Shown here piece after piece: positions 15,791-23,840 of a DNA stretch of 64,000 bases. Source of the stretch: Pseudoxanthomonas sp. PXM02 (GTDB taxonomy: Bacteria > Pseudomonadota > Gammaproteobacteria > Xanthomonadales > Xanthomonadaceae); NCBI RefSeq assembly GCF_014851805.1, contig NZ_JACVAK010000001.1:558001-622000 (forward strand), in the 5' to 3' direction. The number at the start of each line of letters is the position of its first letter. Within the stretch, counting starts at the first letter, position 1. The notes under the pieces are model-generated. The model was not told the DNA's origin and ran no database searches. It was given only the letters and a program-made list of their open reading frames with translations. The translations under genes and the position numbers were made by a program.

Positions 15791-16651
15791 ATGAAGATCG
15801 GCGCGATGTTGATGTTCGCCCTACTCGGCACACAGGCAGGACTGGCATGGGCGAATGACGAAGATGCCGCTGCCCTGGCGCACTATCCTTCCGCGGAACA
15901 GGTCCAGTCCGACCTTCTGGCGACCGCAGGGGACGCGGAACCCGACGAAATCGCCGGCCGCCAGGCCGGGCGGCTGATGATGCTGCACAGTGCCCTGGCG
16001 CATACCTCAAGCAGCAGCGGCAATGTGTCCCAAGCATCGCGCCCTGCTCGCGAGCTGCTCGACGCGTACAGCCAGGCGTATCGTTCCCTCGACGAAAAGA
16101 TGCAGGCCGATCCCGACTGGCGCAAGAAGTGCGGCTATCTGGACAACCTGTTCGATACCTGCCGCCGCCAGCGCTTTGCCAGGGAGAAGAACTACTTCAA
16201 GGCGAGTCCGCAGGCGGCGCAGGAGACGGCCCAGCTGTATTTTCCGCCGGGGTATCAGGACCGATTCGTGGACCTGACCGGCGTGGGCGGCAGCCGTCAG
16301 CGGTTCGCCGACTATCAGAGTGAACGCCGCGAAGCCGGACGTGCCGAACGCGGACGCGAATTCCGGAAGAAGCTGCCCCTGATTCTCGGCGGGCTCTCGT
16401 TGATTCCGCTGGGCATCGGCATCGCCCTGTTCGTGTTGGCACGCAGACTGGGCACCTCCCTTGCGCGCTACGAGTTCCACAACACCTCCGCGGGGGGCGT
16501 TGTCGAGTTCGCGAGCTTCGAAGCATCACAAGCCCATGAAAGGAAACGTCTGCTGCAGCGGCTTCTCGGCAATGCCGGCTACCTGATCCTGGCCATCGGC
16601 GTGCTCGGATTCGGCTTGGCCGTCGGCGTATTGATCGCCAATTCGCAGTGA
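15791..16651 (+). CDS. Secreted/membrane protein with GGVV motif, paralogue B
   Basis: A 286-aa protein with a Sec signal (MKIGAMLMFALLGTQAGLAW, cleavage near ANDED), a helical periplasmic region to about 195 (CGYLDNLFDTCRRQ offers two cysteines), then a hydrophobic segment LPLILGGLSLIPLGIGIALF, the motif YEFHNTSAGGVVEFASFEAS and a second hydrophobic segment. This last 90-residue module is paralogous to the small protein at 9292-9567. GGGGAAG before the ATG at 15791 serves as ribosome binding site. No family is recognised. It follows the kinase gene by 127 nt on the same strand, so a functional link is possible but unproven. Confidence 0.75.
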   Translation: MKIGAMLMFALLGTQAGLAWANDEDAAALAHYPSAEQVQSDLLATAGDAEPDEIAGRQAGRLMMLHSALAHTSSSSGNVSQASRPARELLDAYSQAYRSLDEKMQADPDWRKKCGYLDNLFDTCRRQRFAREKNYFKASPQAAQETAQLYFPPGYQDRFVDLTGVGGSRQRFADYQSERREAGRAERGREFRKKLPLILGGLSLIPLGIGIALFVLARRLGTSLARYEFHNTSAGGVVEFASFEASQAHERKRLLQRLLGNAGYLILAIGVLGFGLAVGVLIANSQ

Positions 16652-16736
16652 GAGGCGCTCGGCGAATCTGCGTCGGGACGCCAGCCTCACCAAGCTGGGC
16701 AAGCCCCAGGGCACCGAGCTGCCCGGATATGCCGGT

Positions 16737-16826
16737 TTAGGCAGAGACGGACAGTGCGTCCTCGGCCGCCGGCGCCATCGCGGTCGCCAGCCAGCACGCG
16801 AGCATGACGGTCAGCCTGCGCATCAT
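16737..16826 (-). CDS. Very short ORF encoding a signal-peptide-like sequence
   Basis: An ATG at 16826 with GGAG 7 nt upstream opens a 29-codon frame, MMRRLTVMLACWLATAMAPA followed by AEDALSVSA and a TAA. The translation has all parts of a Sec signal peptide (basic n-region, hydrophobic core, cleavage-like APAA) and then ends after about 8 residues. It could be a gene remnant truncated by a stop or a secreted micropeptide. The rest of the 16652-16963 gap has no other coding signal. Confidence 0.35.
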   Translation of the reverse strand: MMRRLTVMLACWLATAMAPAAEDALSVSA

Positions 16827-16963
16827 GCGGAATCTCCATCACAGCCGCGGCCTGCGGGCCCGTCCATTATGGCGACCGATCGCACCGGACGACGACGCAG
16901 GTGCGGGCACAATGCGCGTCGCGGACGAGCTGGCCGCGCCCTCGTCCTTCGGAGCCCCTGCCG

Positions 16964-17440
16964 GTGACCCAGAGCCCTGAACTGCTGCGCCGGTTGTTGC
17001 GCGCCAAGGACCGGATGGACGCGTTTCCCGACCAGGACTGGCCGGTCGAACGACTGGCCGAGGTCAGCGCCGTGTCGCCGGCGCACTTCGCGCGTTCGTT
17101 CAAGCAGGCGTTCGGCCTGCCGCCGCACCGCTACCTGCTGACACGACGCATCGAACGCGCAGCGTCGCTGCTGCGCGATACCGACGCGCCGGTCATCGAC
17201 ATCGCGCTGCAGACCGGCTGGACCAGCATCGGCACCTTCGGCCGCATTTTCCGCGACATCACCGGCGAGAGTCCGGGCGAGTGCCGCCAGCGCGCCCGTG
17301 CCGCCGTGGCGCCCCCGTTCGTGATTCCCGAGTGCGTGCTGCGCGCGGCCGAACGCCCGGATCTGAAGACCGCAGTTTTGGAGAAGCGCAGGCAGGCGGC
17401 CGCCGCTACGGTGGCGCCACCAACGAAGGAGGTCCCATGA
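16964..17440 (+). CDS. AraC-type helix-turn-helix regulator (short)
   Basis: About 158 aa from a GTG at 16964 (GGAG 9 nt upstream). The N-terminal 110 residues are an AraC/XylS DNA-binding domain: WPVERLAEVSAVSPAHFARS, FGLPPHRYLLTRRIERAASL and TGWTSIGTFGRIFRDITGES. There is no N-terminal sensor domain, and the short C-terminal tail has no recognisable fold. Its TGA overlaps the ATG of the VOC gene (ATGA), so the two are co-translated and the regulator may respond to, or be modulated by, the VOC protein. Confidence 0.85.
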   Translation: MTQSPELLRRLLRAKDRMDAFPDQDWPVERLAEVSAVSPAHFARSFKQAFGLPPHRYLLTRRIERAASLLRDTDAPVIDIALQTGWTSIGTFGRIFRDITGESPGECRQRARAAVAPPFVIPECVLRAAERPDLKTAVLEKRRQAAAATVAPPTKEVP

Positions 17441-17856
17441 ACCAGGGTATCGATGTGATCGGCGTGTACGTCCGCGACCAGGACGAAGCGCTGGCGTTCT
17501 ACGTGGACAAGCTCGGCTTTCGCGTCCAGGCCGACGTGCGCAACGGCGACTACCGCTGGCTGACGGTGCAGCACCCGGAGCAACCGTCCGTGCAGCTGGG
17601 CCTGTTCAAGCCCGGTCCGCCGGTGCACGACGCCGCCACCGCCGCCGCGCTGGACAGTCTGGTCGCCAAGGGCGCGATGCCGCCGCTGGTGCTGAAGGTG
17701 AAGGACTGCCAGGCCATGTACGACACGCTGAGCGGCAAGGGCGTGGAATTCATCCAGGCGCCTATCAGCCGCTACGGCCAGGTCGACGCCGGCTTCCGCG
17801 ATCCGTCCGGCAACGGCTGGAAGATGATCGAGAGCCAGCGCAGGGAGACGCCATGA
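17437..17856 (+). CDS. VOC/glyoxalase-like protein
   Basis: A 139-aa vicinal oxygen chelate fold protein. It contains two beta-alpha-beta-beta-beta halves: IGVYVRDQDEALAFYVDKLG with FRVQADVRNG, then PPLVLKVKDCQAMYDTLSGK and GYGQVDAGFRDPSGNGWK-like strands (actual RYGQVDAGFRDPSGNGWKMI). The D-P-x-G-N motif is typical of glyoxalase/bleomycin resistance proteins. The metal ligands are incomplete, so a binding or accessory role is as likely as catalysis. Start and stop overlap the neighbours by ATGA on both sides, placing it in the middle of a tight three-gene operon. Confidence 0.85.
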   Translation: MNQGIDVIGVYVRDQDEALAFYVDKLGFRVQADVRNGDYRWLTVQHPEQPSVQLGLFKPGPPVHDAATAAALDSLVAKGAMPPLVLKVKDCQAMYDTLSGKGVEFIQAPISRYGQVDAGFRDPSGNGWKMIESQRRETP

Positions 17857-18077
17857 ACATCGCGCGCTTGTCCCGCCAGAGCCATCGCTGGCTGTCCATC
17901 GTGTTCACCCTGACCGTGGTGCTCAATTTCGCCTGGCGTGCGGCCGTGGGTGGCGAACCGCCGGCGTGGGTGACCTACTCGCCGCTGCCGCCGCTGTTCC
18001 TGCAACTGTTCACCGGGCTTTACCTGTTCGCCCTGCCTTACCTTGGGCGGAAGCACGCGGGCACTGCGTCCCCGTAG
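17853..18077 (+). CDS. Small two-helix membrane protein
   Basis: A 74-aa protein, MNIARLSRQSHRWLSIVFTL, with two hydrophobic segments (about 14-32 and 48-64, PPLFLQLFTGLYLFALPYLG). The ATG at 17853 lies within an ATGA overlap with the VOC gene stop. It is the last gene of the AraC-VOC-membrane protein trio. Function unknown. Confidence 0.75.
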   Translation: MNIARLSRQSHRWLSIVFTLTVVLNFAWRAAVGGEPPAWVTYSPLPPLFLQLFTGLYLFALPYLGRKHAGTASP

Positions 18078-18101
18078 ACGGATCGGAACGCGCTGCTGCG
18101 C

Positions 18102-19115
18102 TTACAGCGTCGGCGGATCCGCATTGAGCACCTGTGTCTTCACCCCGGTGGTATCGGGCAGCACGTGCGCATCGGTCTGCACCAGCACCACGCCGGGCAC
18201 CAGCAAGGGCAGCACGTCGTCGACGAACGCCCTCGGCACCACCACGCGGGCAACGTCCTGCGGGCTGACCGGCTGGCGTGCTTCGTCCTCGTGCCCGGGA
18301 ATGCCGATGCGCAACCACGGCGGCATCCGTCCCGGTTGGCCACTGGTCGCCACGAGATACGCATGCGTGCCCTGCGGCGGACCCGCGGCGCTGAAATCGA
18401 TGCGGGCGCGACCGATCTCCACACCGTTGCGGTAGACGAAGAGGCGGCGGTCCGCCGTGCTCATCACCAGCGACACGACACCCTCGGGCGCCTTCTCCGG
18501 CTGCCAGCGGAAGGCTTCCCCGGCCGGCAGCGGCGCGGCTTCGTCATCCGCGCCCGTGGTGGCGCTGATCGGACTGATCGCGGTGGGATGCACGAGGCGT
18601 TCGGGCGCTTCGCCAGTCTTCGTGATCACCACCACCATGCCCATGTTCGTGCTGTCGAACAGCGTCTGTGCGAACTGCGACGGCAGGTGCACGCAGCCGT
18701 GCGATTCCGGATAGCCCGGCAGGCCGCCGGCATGCAACGCGATGCCATCCCAGGTCAGCCGCTCCTGGTACGGCATCGCCGCATTGTTGTACTTGCTGGA
18801 ATGGTGGTCCTTGTCCTTCTGCAGGATGGTGAACACCCCCGTCGGCGTCTCGTGCCCCGGCTTGCCGGTGCTGACCGTGGACACCGCCACCAGCACGCCG
18901 TTGCGGTACACATAGGCGCGCTGCTCGGTCAGGCTGACCAGCACCGCCATCGGCCCCATCGCCTTGCTGTCGCCGCCCCAGATCCACTCGCCGGGCTTGA
19001 GTGCCGACGGCGGCGTGTCCGCCGGACTGGACTGCTTGGCGCCCCAGAACGGCACCGCGTCCGCCGCGAACGGCATCAGCAGGCAGGCCATCACCACCAG
19101 CACGGTCGCCTTCAT
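18102..19115 (-). CDS. L,D-transpeptidase (YkuD family) with degenerate second repeat
   Basis: A 337-aa secreted enzyme with signal MKATVLVVMACLLMPFAADA and an AAGGAG ribosome binding site 7 nt before the ATG. The YkuD domain (about 55-165) has HAGGLPGYPESHGCVHLP with His128 and nucleophile Cys141, so it can crosslink peptidoglycan or attach proteins to it. Residues 212-258 repeat the first part of the domain (VVSLVMSTADRRLFVYRNGV against MAVLVSLTEQRAYVYRNGVL) but lack the His/Cys catalytic half. The gene follows the small membrane protein at 19144-19572 by 28 nt on the same strand. Confidence 0.9.
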   Translation of the reverse strand: MKATVLVVMACLLMPFAADAVPFWGAKQSSPADTPPSALKPGEWIWGGDSKAMGPMAVLVSLTEQRAYVYRNGVLVAVSTVSTGKPGHETPTGVFTILQKDKDHHSSKYNNAAMPYQERLTWDGIALHAGGLPGYPESHGCVHLPSQFAQTLFDSTNMGMVVVITKTGEAPERLVHPTAISPISATTGADDEAAPLPAGEAFRWQPEKAPEGVVSLVMSTADRRLFVYRNGVEIGRARIDFSAAGPPQGTHAYLVATSGQPGRMPPWLRIGIPGHEDEARQPVSPQDVARVVVPRAFVDDVLPLLVPGVVLVQTDAHVLPDTTGVKTQVLNADPPTL

Positions 19116-19143
19116 CGGACAGCTCCTTGGAGGGAAAACGCGT

Positions 19144-19572
19144 TCATGCGCGCGGTCGACGGGCGATCAGCCACATCACCACGAAGATCGGCAACGGCGA
19201 GGCCATCATCACCAGGCCGAGGCCGATGTTGGCACCGCCACCCGGGTTGAGCAGCGGATCGAGGAAGTACCACAGCCACAGCAGCAGCGACAGCGCGATG
19301 CCGGTTGCCCACGCCAACCGCACGCGCGCGGACCACACCGCGTGCCGGCGAACGAAGGCGTACAACGCCAGGCCGGCGAACGGCGCGAACGCCAGCGCCG
19401 TGCGCGTCCAGCGCGGCCCCACTTCGTACCCCATCGTGAATTCGCGCGCCGTGAACTGCGCGAACAGCCACTCGCCGCCCCACACCAGGGCAAGCGCATA
19501 CCACGCACCTCCGAGCAGCACGTGCCACGCCGTCGTCGATGTGGAAGGCGCGCGCGAGCGGTCAGAAGCCAT
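19144..19572 (-). CDS. Four-helix membrane protein
   Basis: A 142-aa hydrophobic protein with about four transmembrane segments (WHVLLGGAWYALALVWGGEW, LAFAPFAGLALYAFV, TGIALSLLLWLWYFL, VMMASPLPIFVVMWLIA). The ATG at 19572 lies 11 nt inside the end of the patatin autotransporter gene, suggesting translational coupling. No recognised family. Confidence 0.75.
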   Translation of the reverse strand: MASDRSRAPSTSTTAWHVLLGGAWYALALVWGGEWLFAQFTAREFTMGYEVGPRWTRTALAFAPFAGLALYAFVRRHAVWSARVRLAWATGIALSLLLWLWYFLDPLLNPGGGANIGLGLVMMASPLPIFVVMWLIARRPRA

Positions 19573-21808
19573 CGAGCGTCCTCAGCAGCGACCCGAAGGT
19601 GAGGTAGAACGAATCGCGCCCGCCCTCGGCGCGGCCCCAGCCCAGGAAGACCGGACCGAGCGGTGAATCGGCACCGACGAACAGACTGCCCGCCGGCATC
19701 ATGCTGCCCAGGTCCGCCTCGTCGCGCCTCGTCCAGAAGCCGCCCCACTCCGCACTGCCACCGACATACAGCGGCACGGTGATCAAGCTGTCCCGGCGCA
19801 ACACACGCCGGTAGTACATCAGGCGCAGCAGCGCGGTATGCGGCGCGAAAATGCTCTGCTCCGGATAGCCGGACAGATTGCCCAGCCCGCCGAGGAAGCC
19901 GTAGGTCGCCAGCAATGCATCACTGCCCGTGGACGTGGACGCACGCACGCCGCCCACGAAACGATGCTCGCCGTGCGACCACGCACCGTCCCACTGCAGG
20001 CGCGTGACCGCACTGTCCACGGTCGACCCCAGCGCGTCATCAAACCGCTGGTACGTCAGCGAGGCACGATGCCCCTGCGTGGGGAACGTGGAGCTGTCGA
20101 TCGAGTCGTGACGCAACTGCACGCCCAAGCTGCCCAGGTTGGCGTGGTAACGGCCGCTGAGGTCGGGATCGCCCAGATCGAAGCGCACACGTTCGTGGCC
20201 GCGTTCGAGGAACGTGGAGAACTCCCAGTCGCGATGCGGCGAATACGTCCATCGCGCACCCCCGTAAGCCTGGAAGTAGCGGTAGTCGCCCAGATCATCC
20301 TGCACGAACGAGATGTCACGGTTGGTCGCCCGGTACTGCAGGTACGTCGACAGCGCGTGGTGCGCACGCTTCCCGAGCGGGTGGTAGTACTCCAGGAACA
20401 GTTGCGACTCCTGGCCGATCGCCGCACGCACGCGCGCCTCGGCGCCGGCTTCGGACAGGCCGGTGCGGGTCAGTTCGGCGATGAACTGGTACGCACTGGC
20501 ACCGTCGAAATCGTCGGACACGCGCAGCGACAGGTGCAGGAAATCCGGCCCCCAGGCCTTGTCCACGGGACTGACCTTGAGCCCCCAGGCATCGTCCCGC
20601 CGCACCGGCGTCCATCCGATCTTCTCGTAGCGCCCTTCGCCGTACAGCGTGGCCAGCGTCTGCTCGACCACCGGGACTTCCAGCGGCTTGCCGGCCAGCG
20701 GCGCCATGCGCTGGCGCACGAAGTCCGCCGTGTTGGTGCTGCTGCCGTCGACATCGACGAACTGCACCACCGGCGTGTCGAAACGCGGCATGCGGTGACG
20801 CGCGGTGAACGTCGCGTAGGCATCGGCCTCCACGGCATACCGCTGCAACTGCGGCACCACCGCATCCGCGGCGCGCACGCCGGGCGCCACCGCCTCCGGC
20901 GCGCGGTTGAACTGTTCGCTGCCGATGTCGCCCAGGTCTGGCGCCAGCAGCAGGTCCTGCTCGCCCAGCGTGGCCAACTGCGCCTCCACCTCGCGCTGCA
21001 TCAGGATGCTGCTCATCTGCTCGGTGATCGCCAGCGGCGAAGTCAGCCCCTCTTCGGTCCGCAGTGGGCTACCCACGCGCGAGACGATCAGGCGCTGCGC
21101 ACCCAGCTTGCGCGCTTCGTCCACCGGCACGTTGTCCAGCACGCCGCCATCCACCAGCAGCCGGCCGTCGATCTTCACCGGCGCGAACACGCCCGGCACC
21201 GACATGCTGGCGCGGATCGCCGCCGCCAGATCGCCGCCGCCGAACACCACCTTCTCGCCCTTCACGATGTCGGTGGCAACGGCGCGGAATGGAATGGGCA
21301 GGTCGTCGAAGTCGTCCACCGTGGCGACCGGCAACAACAGCTTGCGCAGCAGCAGTTCCAGCCGCTGCCCCTGGATGACGCCGCGCGGAAACGCGATGCG
21401 GCCTTCGTGGATGCCCAGTTCGATGCCGCCCAGCAGGCGCAGGTCGTCTTCCTTGCGGCGCATGCCACGGTCGCTGCGCGGCGGCTTGTCGCGCAACTCC
21501 GCGTTCCAGTCCACGTTGTCCAGGATGGTCTGGATCTCGTCGGCGCTGTAGCCCGCCGCATACAGACCACCGACGACCGCGCCCATCGAGGTGCCGACGA
21601 TGCAGTCGATCGGGATGCGTTCGCGCTCCAGCACCTTCAGTACGCCGACATGCGCGCCACCCCGTGCGCCACCACCGCCCAGTACCAGGCAGGTCTTGGG
21701 GCGCGAAGCGGAGGCGTCGGCCGCCTGCGCACGGGCATCAGCACTCGACAGGACGCAGATCAGCAGCAGGCAGCAGGACAGCAGCAGGTGGCGCGTGATT
21801 CGGAGCAC
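19562..21808 (-). CDS. Patatin-like phospholipase autotransporter (type Vd, PlpD-like)
   Basis: A 748-aa protein from a GTG at 21808 with signal LRITRHLLLSCCLLLICVLS. The patatin domain has the oxyanion loop GGGGARGGAH (44-53), the nucleophile motif GTSMG (Ser74) and the catalytic Asp in LVDGGVLDN (D220). A POTRA-like segment follows (NTADFVRQRMAPLAGKPLEV, TLATLYGEGRYEKIGW), then a C-terminal BamA/TpsB-type beta-barrel ending in the aromatic YLTFGSLLRTLDGF. This is the architecture of type Vd secretion, where a lipase is exposed or released at the cell surface. The length is near PlpD (about 730 aa). Confidence 0.9.
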   Translation of the reverse strand: MLRITRHLLLSCCLLLICVLSSADARAQAADASASRPKTCLVLGGGGARGGAHVGVLKVLERERIPIDCIVGTSMGAVVGGLYAAGYSADEIQTILDNVDWNAELRDKPPRSDRGMRRKEDDLRLLGGIELGIHEGRIAFPRGVIQGQRLELLLRKLLLPVATVDDFDDLPIPFRAVATDIVKGEKVVFGGGDLAAAIRASMSVPGVFAPVKIDGRLLVDGGVLDNVPVDEARKLGAQRLIVSRVGSPLRTEEGLTSPLAITEQMSSILMQREVEAQLATLGEQDLLLAPDLGDIGSEQFNRAPEAVAPGVRAADAVVPQLQRYAVEADAYATFTARHRMPRFDTPVVQFVDVDGSSTNTADFVRQRMAPLAGKPLEVPVVEQTLATLYGEGRYEKIGWTPVRRDDAWGLKVSPVDKAWGPDFLHLSLRVSDDFDGASAYQFIAELTRTGLSEAGAEARVRAAIGQESQLFLEYYHPLGKRAHHALSTYLQYRATNRDISFVQDDLGDYRYFQAYGGARWTYSPHRDWEFSTFLERGHERVRFDLGDPDLSGRYHANLGSLGVQLRHDSIDSSTFPTQGHRASLTYQRFDDALGSTVDSAVTRLQWDGAWSHGEHRFVGGVRASTSTGSDALLATYGFLGGLGNLSGYPEQSIFAPHTALLRLMYYRRVLRRDSLITVPLYVGGSAEWGGFWTRRDEADLGSMMPAGSLFVGADSPLGPVFLGWGRAEGGRDSFYLTFGSLLRTLDGF

Positions 21809-21937
21809 GTGTGATTCCCGGGCATGACGTCGGGCACTCCCCGCAGGCGCGTGTTGAAGCAGTCGTCCCCGACAGTGGACCGCTCGCGAACGAGTATGAC
21901 CGAGCGCGTCGACCGTCGCACGCAGGGGCGACAGCAC

Positions 21938-22822
21938 TCAACCGTCGAGCGCGAACCCGCTGGTGAGGCTGCGCTCGGCACCGCTGAGCGGATCGATGAA
22001 GACCAGCCGCCTGGCCAGCAACTGCAACCGCGCCGTGTAGTCGCCCGGATCGCGATGACGCACCTCCGGATACAGCGGATCCCCGGCAATCGGTGCACCC
22101 AGCGCGGCCATGTGCACGCGCAGCTGGTGCTTGCGGCCGGTGACTGGCGCCAGTGCATAGCGCCAGCGATCGCCGTCGCGCGCGATCACCTCGATCCGGG
22201 TTTCGCTGTTCGCCACGCCATCCGCTTCCTGCATGCGGAAGAACGGGGTGCCGGCAACGAGCCGACTGGCGCGCGTATGCGGGAACGCAAGGTGCGGCAA
22301 CGCCGGGGCGAGCGCTTCGTAGTGCTTCACGATCCGTCGCTCGCGGAACAGCGCCTGGTACTGCGCGCGGCTCTCGGGACGGGTCGAGAACAGCACCAGT
22401 CCGGCCGTCTCGCGATCGATCCGGTGCAGCGGCGCCAGGGCGGTGTTGCCGGTGCGACGGATCAGCCGCCCCAGCAGCGTTTCATGCACATGGCCACCGG
22501 CGGGCGTGACCGGCAGGAAATGCGGTTTGTCGGCCACCAGCAGATCTTCGTCGACGTGCAGGATGGCTTCGTCGAAAGGAATCACCGGCTCGTCGACGAC
22601 TTCGCGGTAGTAGTGCACCTCCCGGCCGACGCGATGCGGCGTCTCCGGGGTGATCGCGCGGCCCGCACCATCCATCACGCGCCCGCGTGCCATCCGGTCG
22701 ATCCACTGCGCCCGGGAGACCGACAGAAACCGCTCGCACAGGCAATCCAGCACCGTCGCCCACGTGCCGGGCGGCAACTGCAGCGTGCTGGCCGCCAGTC
22801 CGTCGATGTCCGGCGGACGCAT
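21938..22822 (-). CDS. RluA-family pseudouridine synthase
   Basis: A 294-aa RNA pseudouridine synthase. The motif HRIDRETAGL carries the catalytic Asp of the family H-R-x-D-x-x-T-S-G. Other family blocks are LHVDEDLLVADKPHFLPVTP, GRKHQLRVHMAALGAPIAGD and PLYPEVRHRDPG. No S4 domain is evident. Such single-domain enzymes modify 23S rRNA or tRNA; the target is not readable. The ATG at 22822 is chosen because the upstream frame translates as noise. It starts 9 nt before the end of the next upstream gene (stop at 22831), so the two may be co-transcribed. Confidence 0.9.
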   Translation of the reverse strand: MRPPDIDGLAASTLQLPPGTWATVLDCLCERFLSVSRAQWIDRMARGRVMDGAGRAITPETPHRVGREVHYYREVVDEPVIPFDEAILHVDEDLLVADKPHFLPVTPAGGHVHETLLGRLIRRTGNTALAPLHRIDRETAGLVLFSTRPESRAQYQALFRERRIVKHYEALAPALPHLAFPHTRASRLVAGTPFFRMQEADGVANSETRIEVIARDGDRWRYALAPVTGRKHQLRVHMAALGAPIAGDPLYPEVRHRDPGDYTARLQLLARRLVFIDPLSGAERSLTSGFALDG

Positions 22823-22830
22823 GGCGCCGG

Positions 22831-23049
22831 CTACTTCTTCAGCCCGGCCACCACTTCGCGCACGCTGAGGCCCAGTTCCAGCTGAAGGCGAACGTACTCG
22901 CGCTCCTTGCGCGACAGCGCGCGACCCATCTCGATCCGCACGTCCTCGGCTTCCAGGATGCGCAGGATGCGCGGCATCGCCGAGCCGATGGCGTCCTGTC
23001 CGTACCCCGCTTCCCGCAGGGCGTTCGTCAGGAGGGTCTCGATATCCAT
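22831..23049 (-). CDS. Small conserved-looking protein (72 aa)
   Basis: A 72-aa product, MDIETLLTNALREAGYGQDA, mostly helical, with LSVREVVAGLKK at the end and a RILRILEAEDVRIEMGRALS core that resembles a short helical protein rather than an enzyme. The ribosome binding site is weak. It lies directly upstream of the pseudouridine synthase gene. No family recognised. Confidence 0.55.
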   Translation of the reverse strand: MDIETLLTNALREAGYGQDAIGSAMPRILRILEAEDVRIEMGRALSRKEREYVRLQLELGLSVREVVAGLKK

Positions 23050-23142
23050 GGGCTGTTCCGCTCGTTTCAATGGGCGGCATTGTGCACCAGCGCGCGTCTC
23101 CGGGATGTGGGCGCCGGTCCTGCGCGTCGTGCGATCAAAAGA

Positions 23143-23167
23143 AAAGGCCCCGTCATGCGGGGCCTTT
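23143..23167 (-). terminator. Intrinsic terminator of the 23671-23189 gene
   Basis: A perfect 10-bp stem (23143-23152 with 23158-23167) and a 5-nt loop TCATG. Read on the minus strand the stem ends in TTT and continues CTTTTGA, giving a T-rich tail. On the plus strand it is followed by CGTGG, so termination is directed to the minus strand and serves the gene ending at 23189. Confidence 0.85.
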
Positions 23168-23188
23168 CGTGGCATCAGGTGCAGCGCG

Positions 23189-23671
23189 TCACTCCGCGGC
23201 GTCGCTGCCTTCATCCTCGCCACTGCGCCGCGATGTGCGGCGGAAGCGGTTGGACAGGATCTTCCGCAGGTGATCCAGGCCCTCGCCTTCGCCGGAGATC
23301 TTCAGCACGGCATAGCCTTCCAGCGAGCCGGCCATCAGGTCGCTGCCCAGCGCCATCTCGCTGTCGAGCATGCGTTCGTAAAGGCGCTGCACGCGCATCA
23401 GGCGCGGGCGCAGCTCGTCGAGGGCCTTGAGGTCGTCGAGATAGCCTTGCAGGTCGAAGTTGCGCGGCAGCACGCTGCTGTTCTCGGAGAACACCACGAC
23501 CGCCTGCCGGCAGAAGGCTTCGGACTTGTCGCCCATCTTGTTGAGCTGGCGGCGTTCGTCGTTGGTCAGGCCGATGAGGTTGGCGAACTCGGTGTCCAGC
23601 ACCGCGAGTGCGGCGTCGATGACCTCCAGCGAGTTCTCGGAGTAGTTCAGGCTGATGCGGTTTTGACTCAT
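23189..23671 (-). CDS. Conserved hypothetical protein (160 aa)
   Basis: A 160-aa helical protein starting MSQNRISLNYSENSLEVIDA, with AAGGA 8 nt before the ATG at 23671. It has no signal peptide and one cysteine (AFCRQAVVVFSENSSVLPRN), and a charged tail RRTSRRSGEDEGSDAAE. I do not recognise a domain. The intrinsic terminator downstream and the good ribosome binding site indicate a real monocistronic gene. Confidence 0.75.
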   Translation of the reverse strand: MSQNRISLNYSENSLEVIDAALAVLDTEFANLIGLTNDERRQLNKMGDKSEAFCRQAVVVFSENSSVLPRNFDLQGYLDDLKALDELRPRLMRVQRLYERMLDSEMALGSDLMAGSLEGYAVLKISGEGEGLDHLRKILSNRFRRTSRRSGEDEGSDAAE

Positions 23672-23840
23672 GGTCGGTCCTTGATTCCGTGTCGTGGGAT
23701 ACCGGCCTCGCTGGCCGGCGCCCGCAGCGTAGCGCGCGATGCACGGGTCGAACGCATCCGGCGCGCTAATGGGAAACATGTCACGACAAGCCGTTGCCGC
23801 CCGCCCGCAAGGTTCGGAATGTGAGGCGTCGGCTGCGGAG

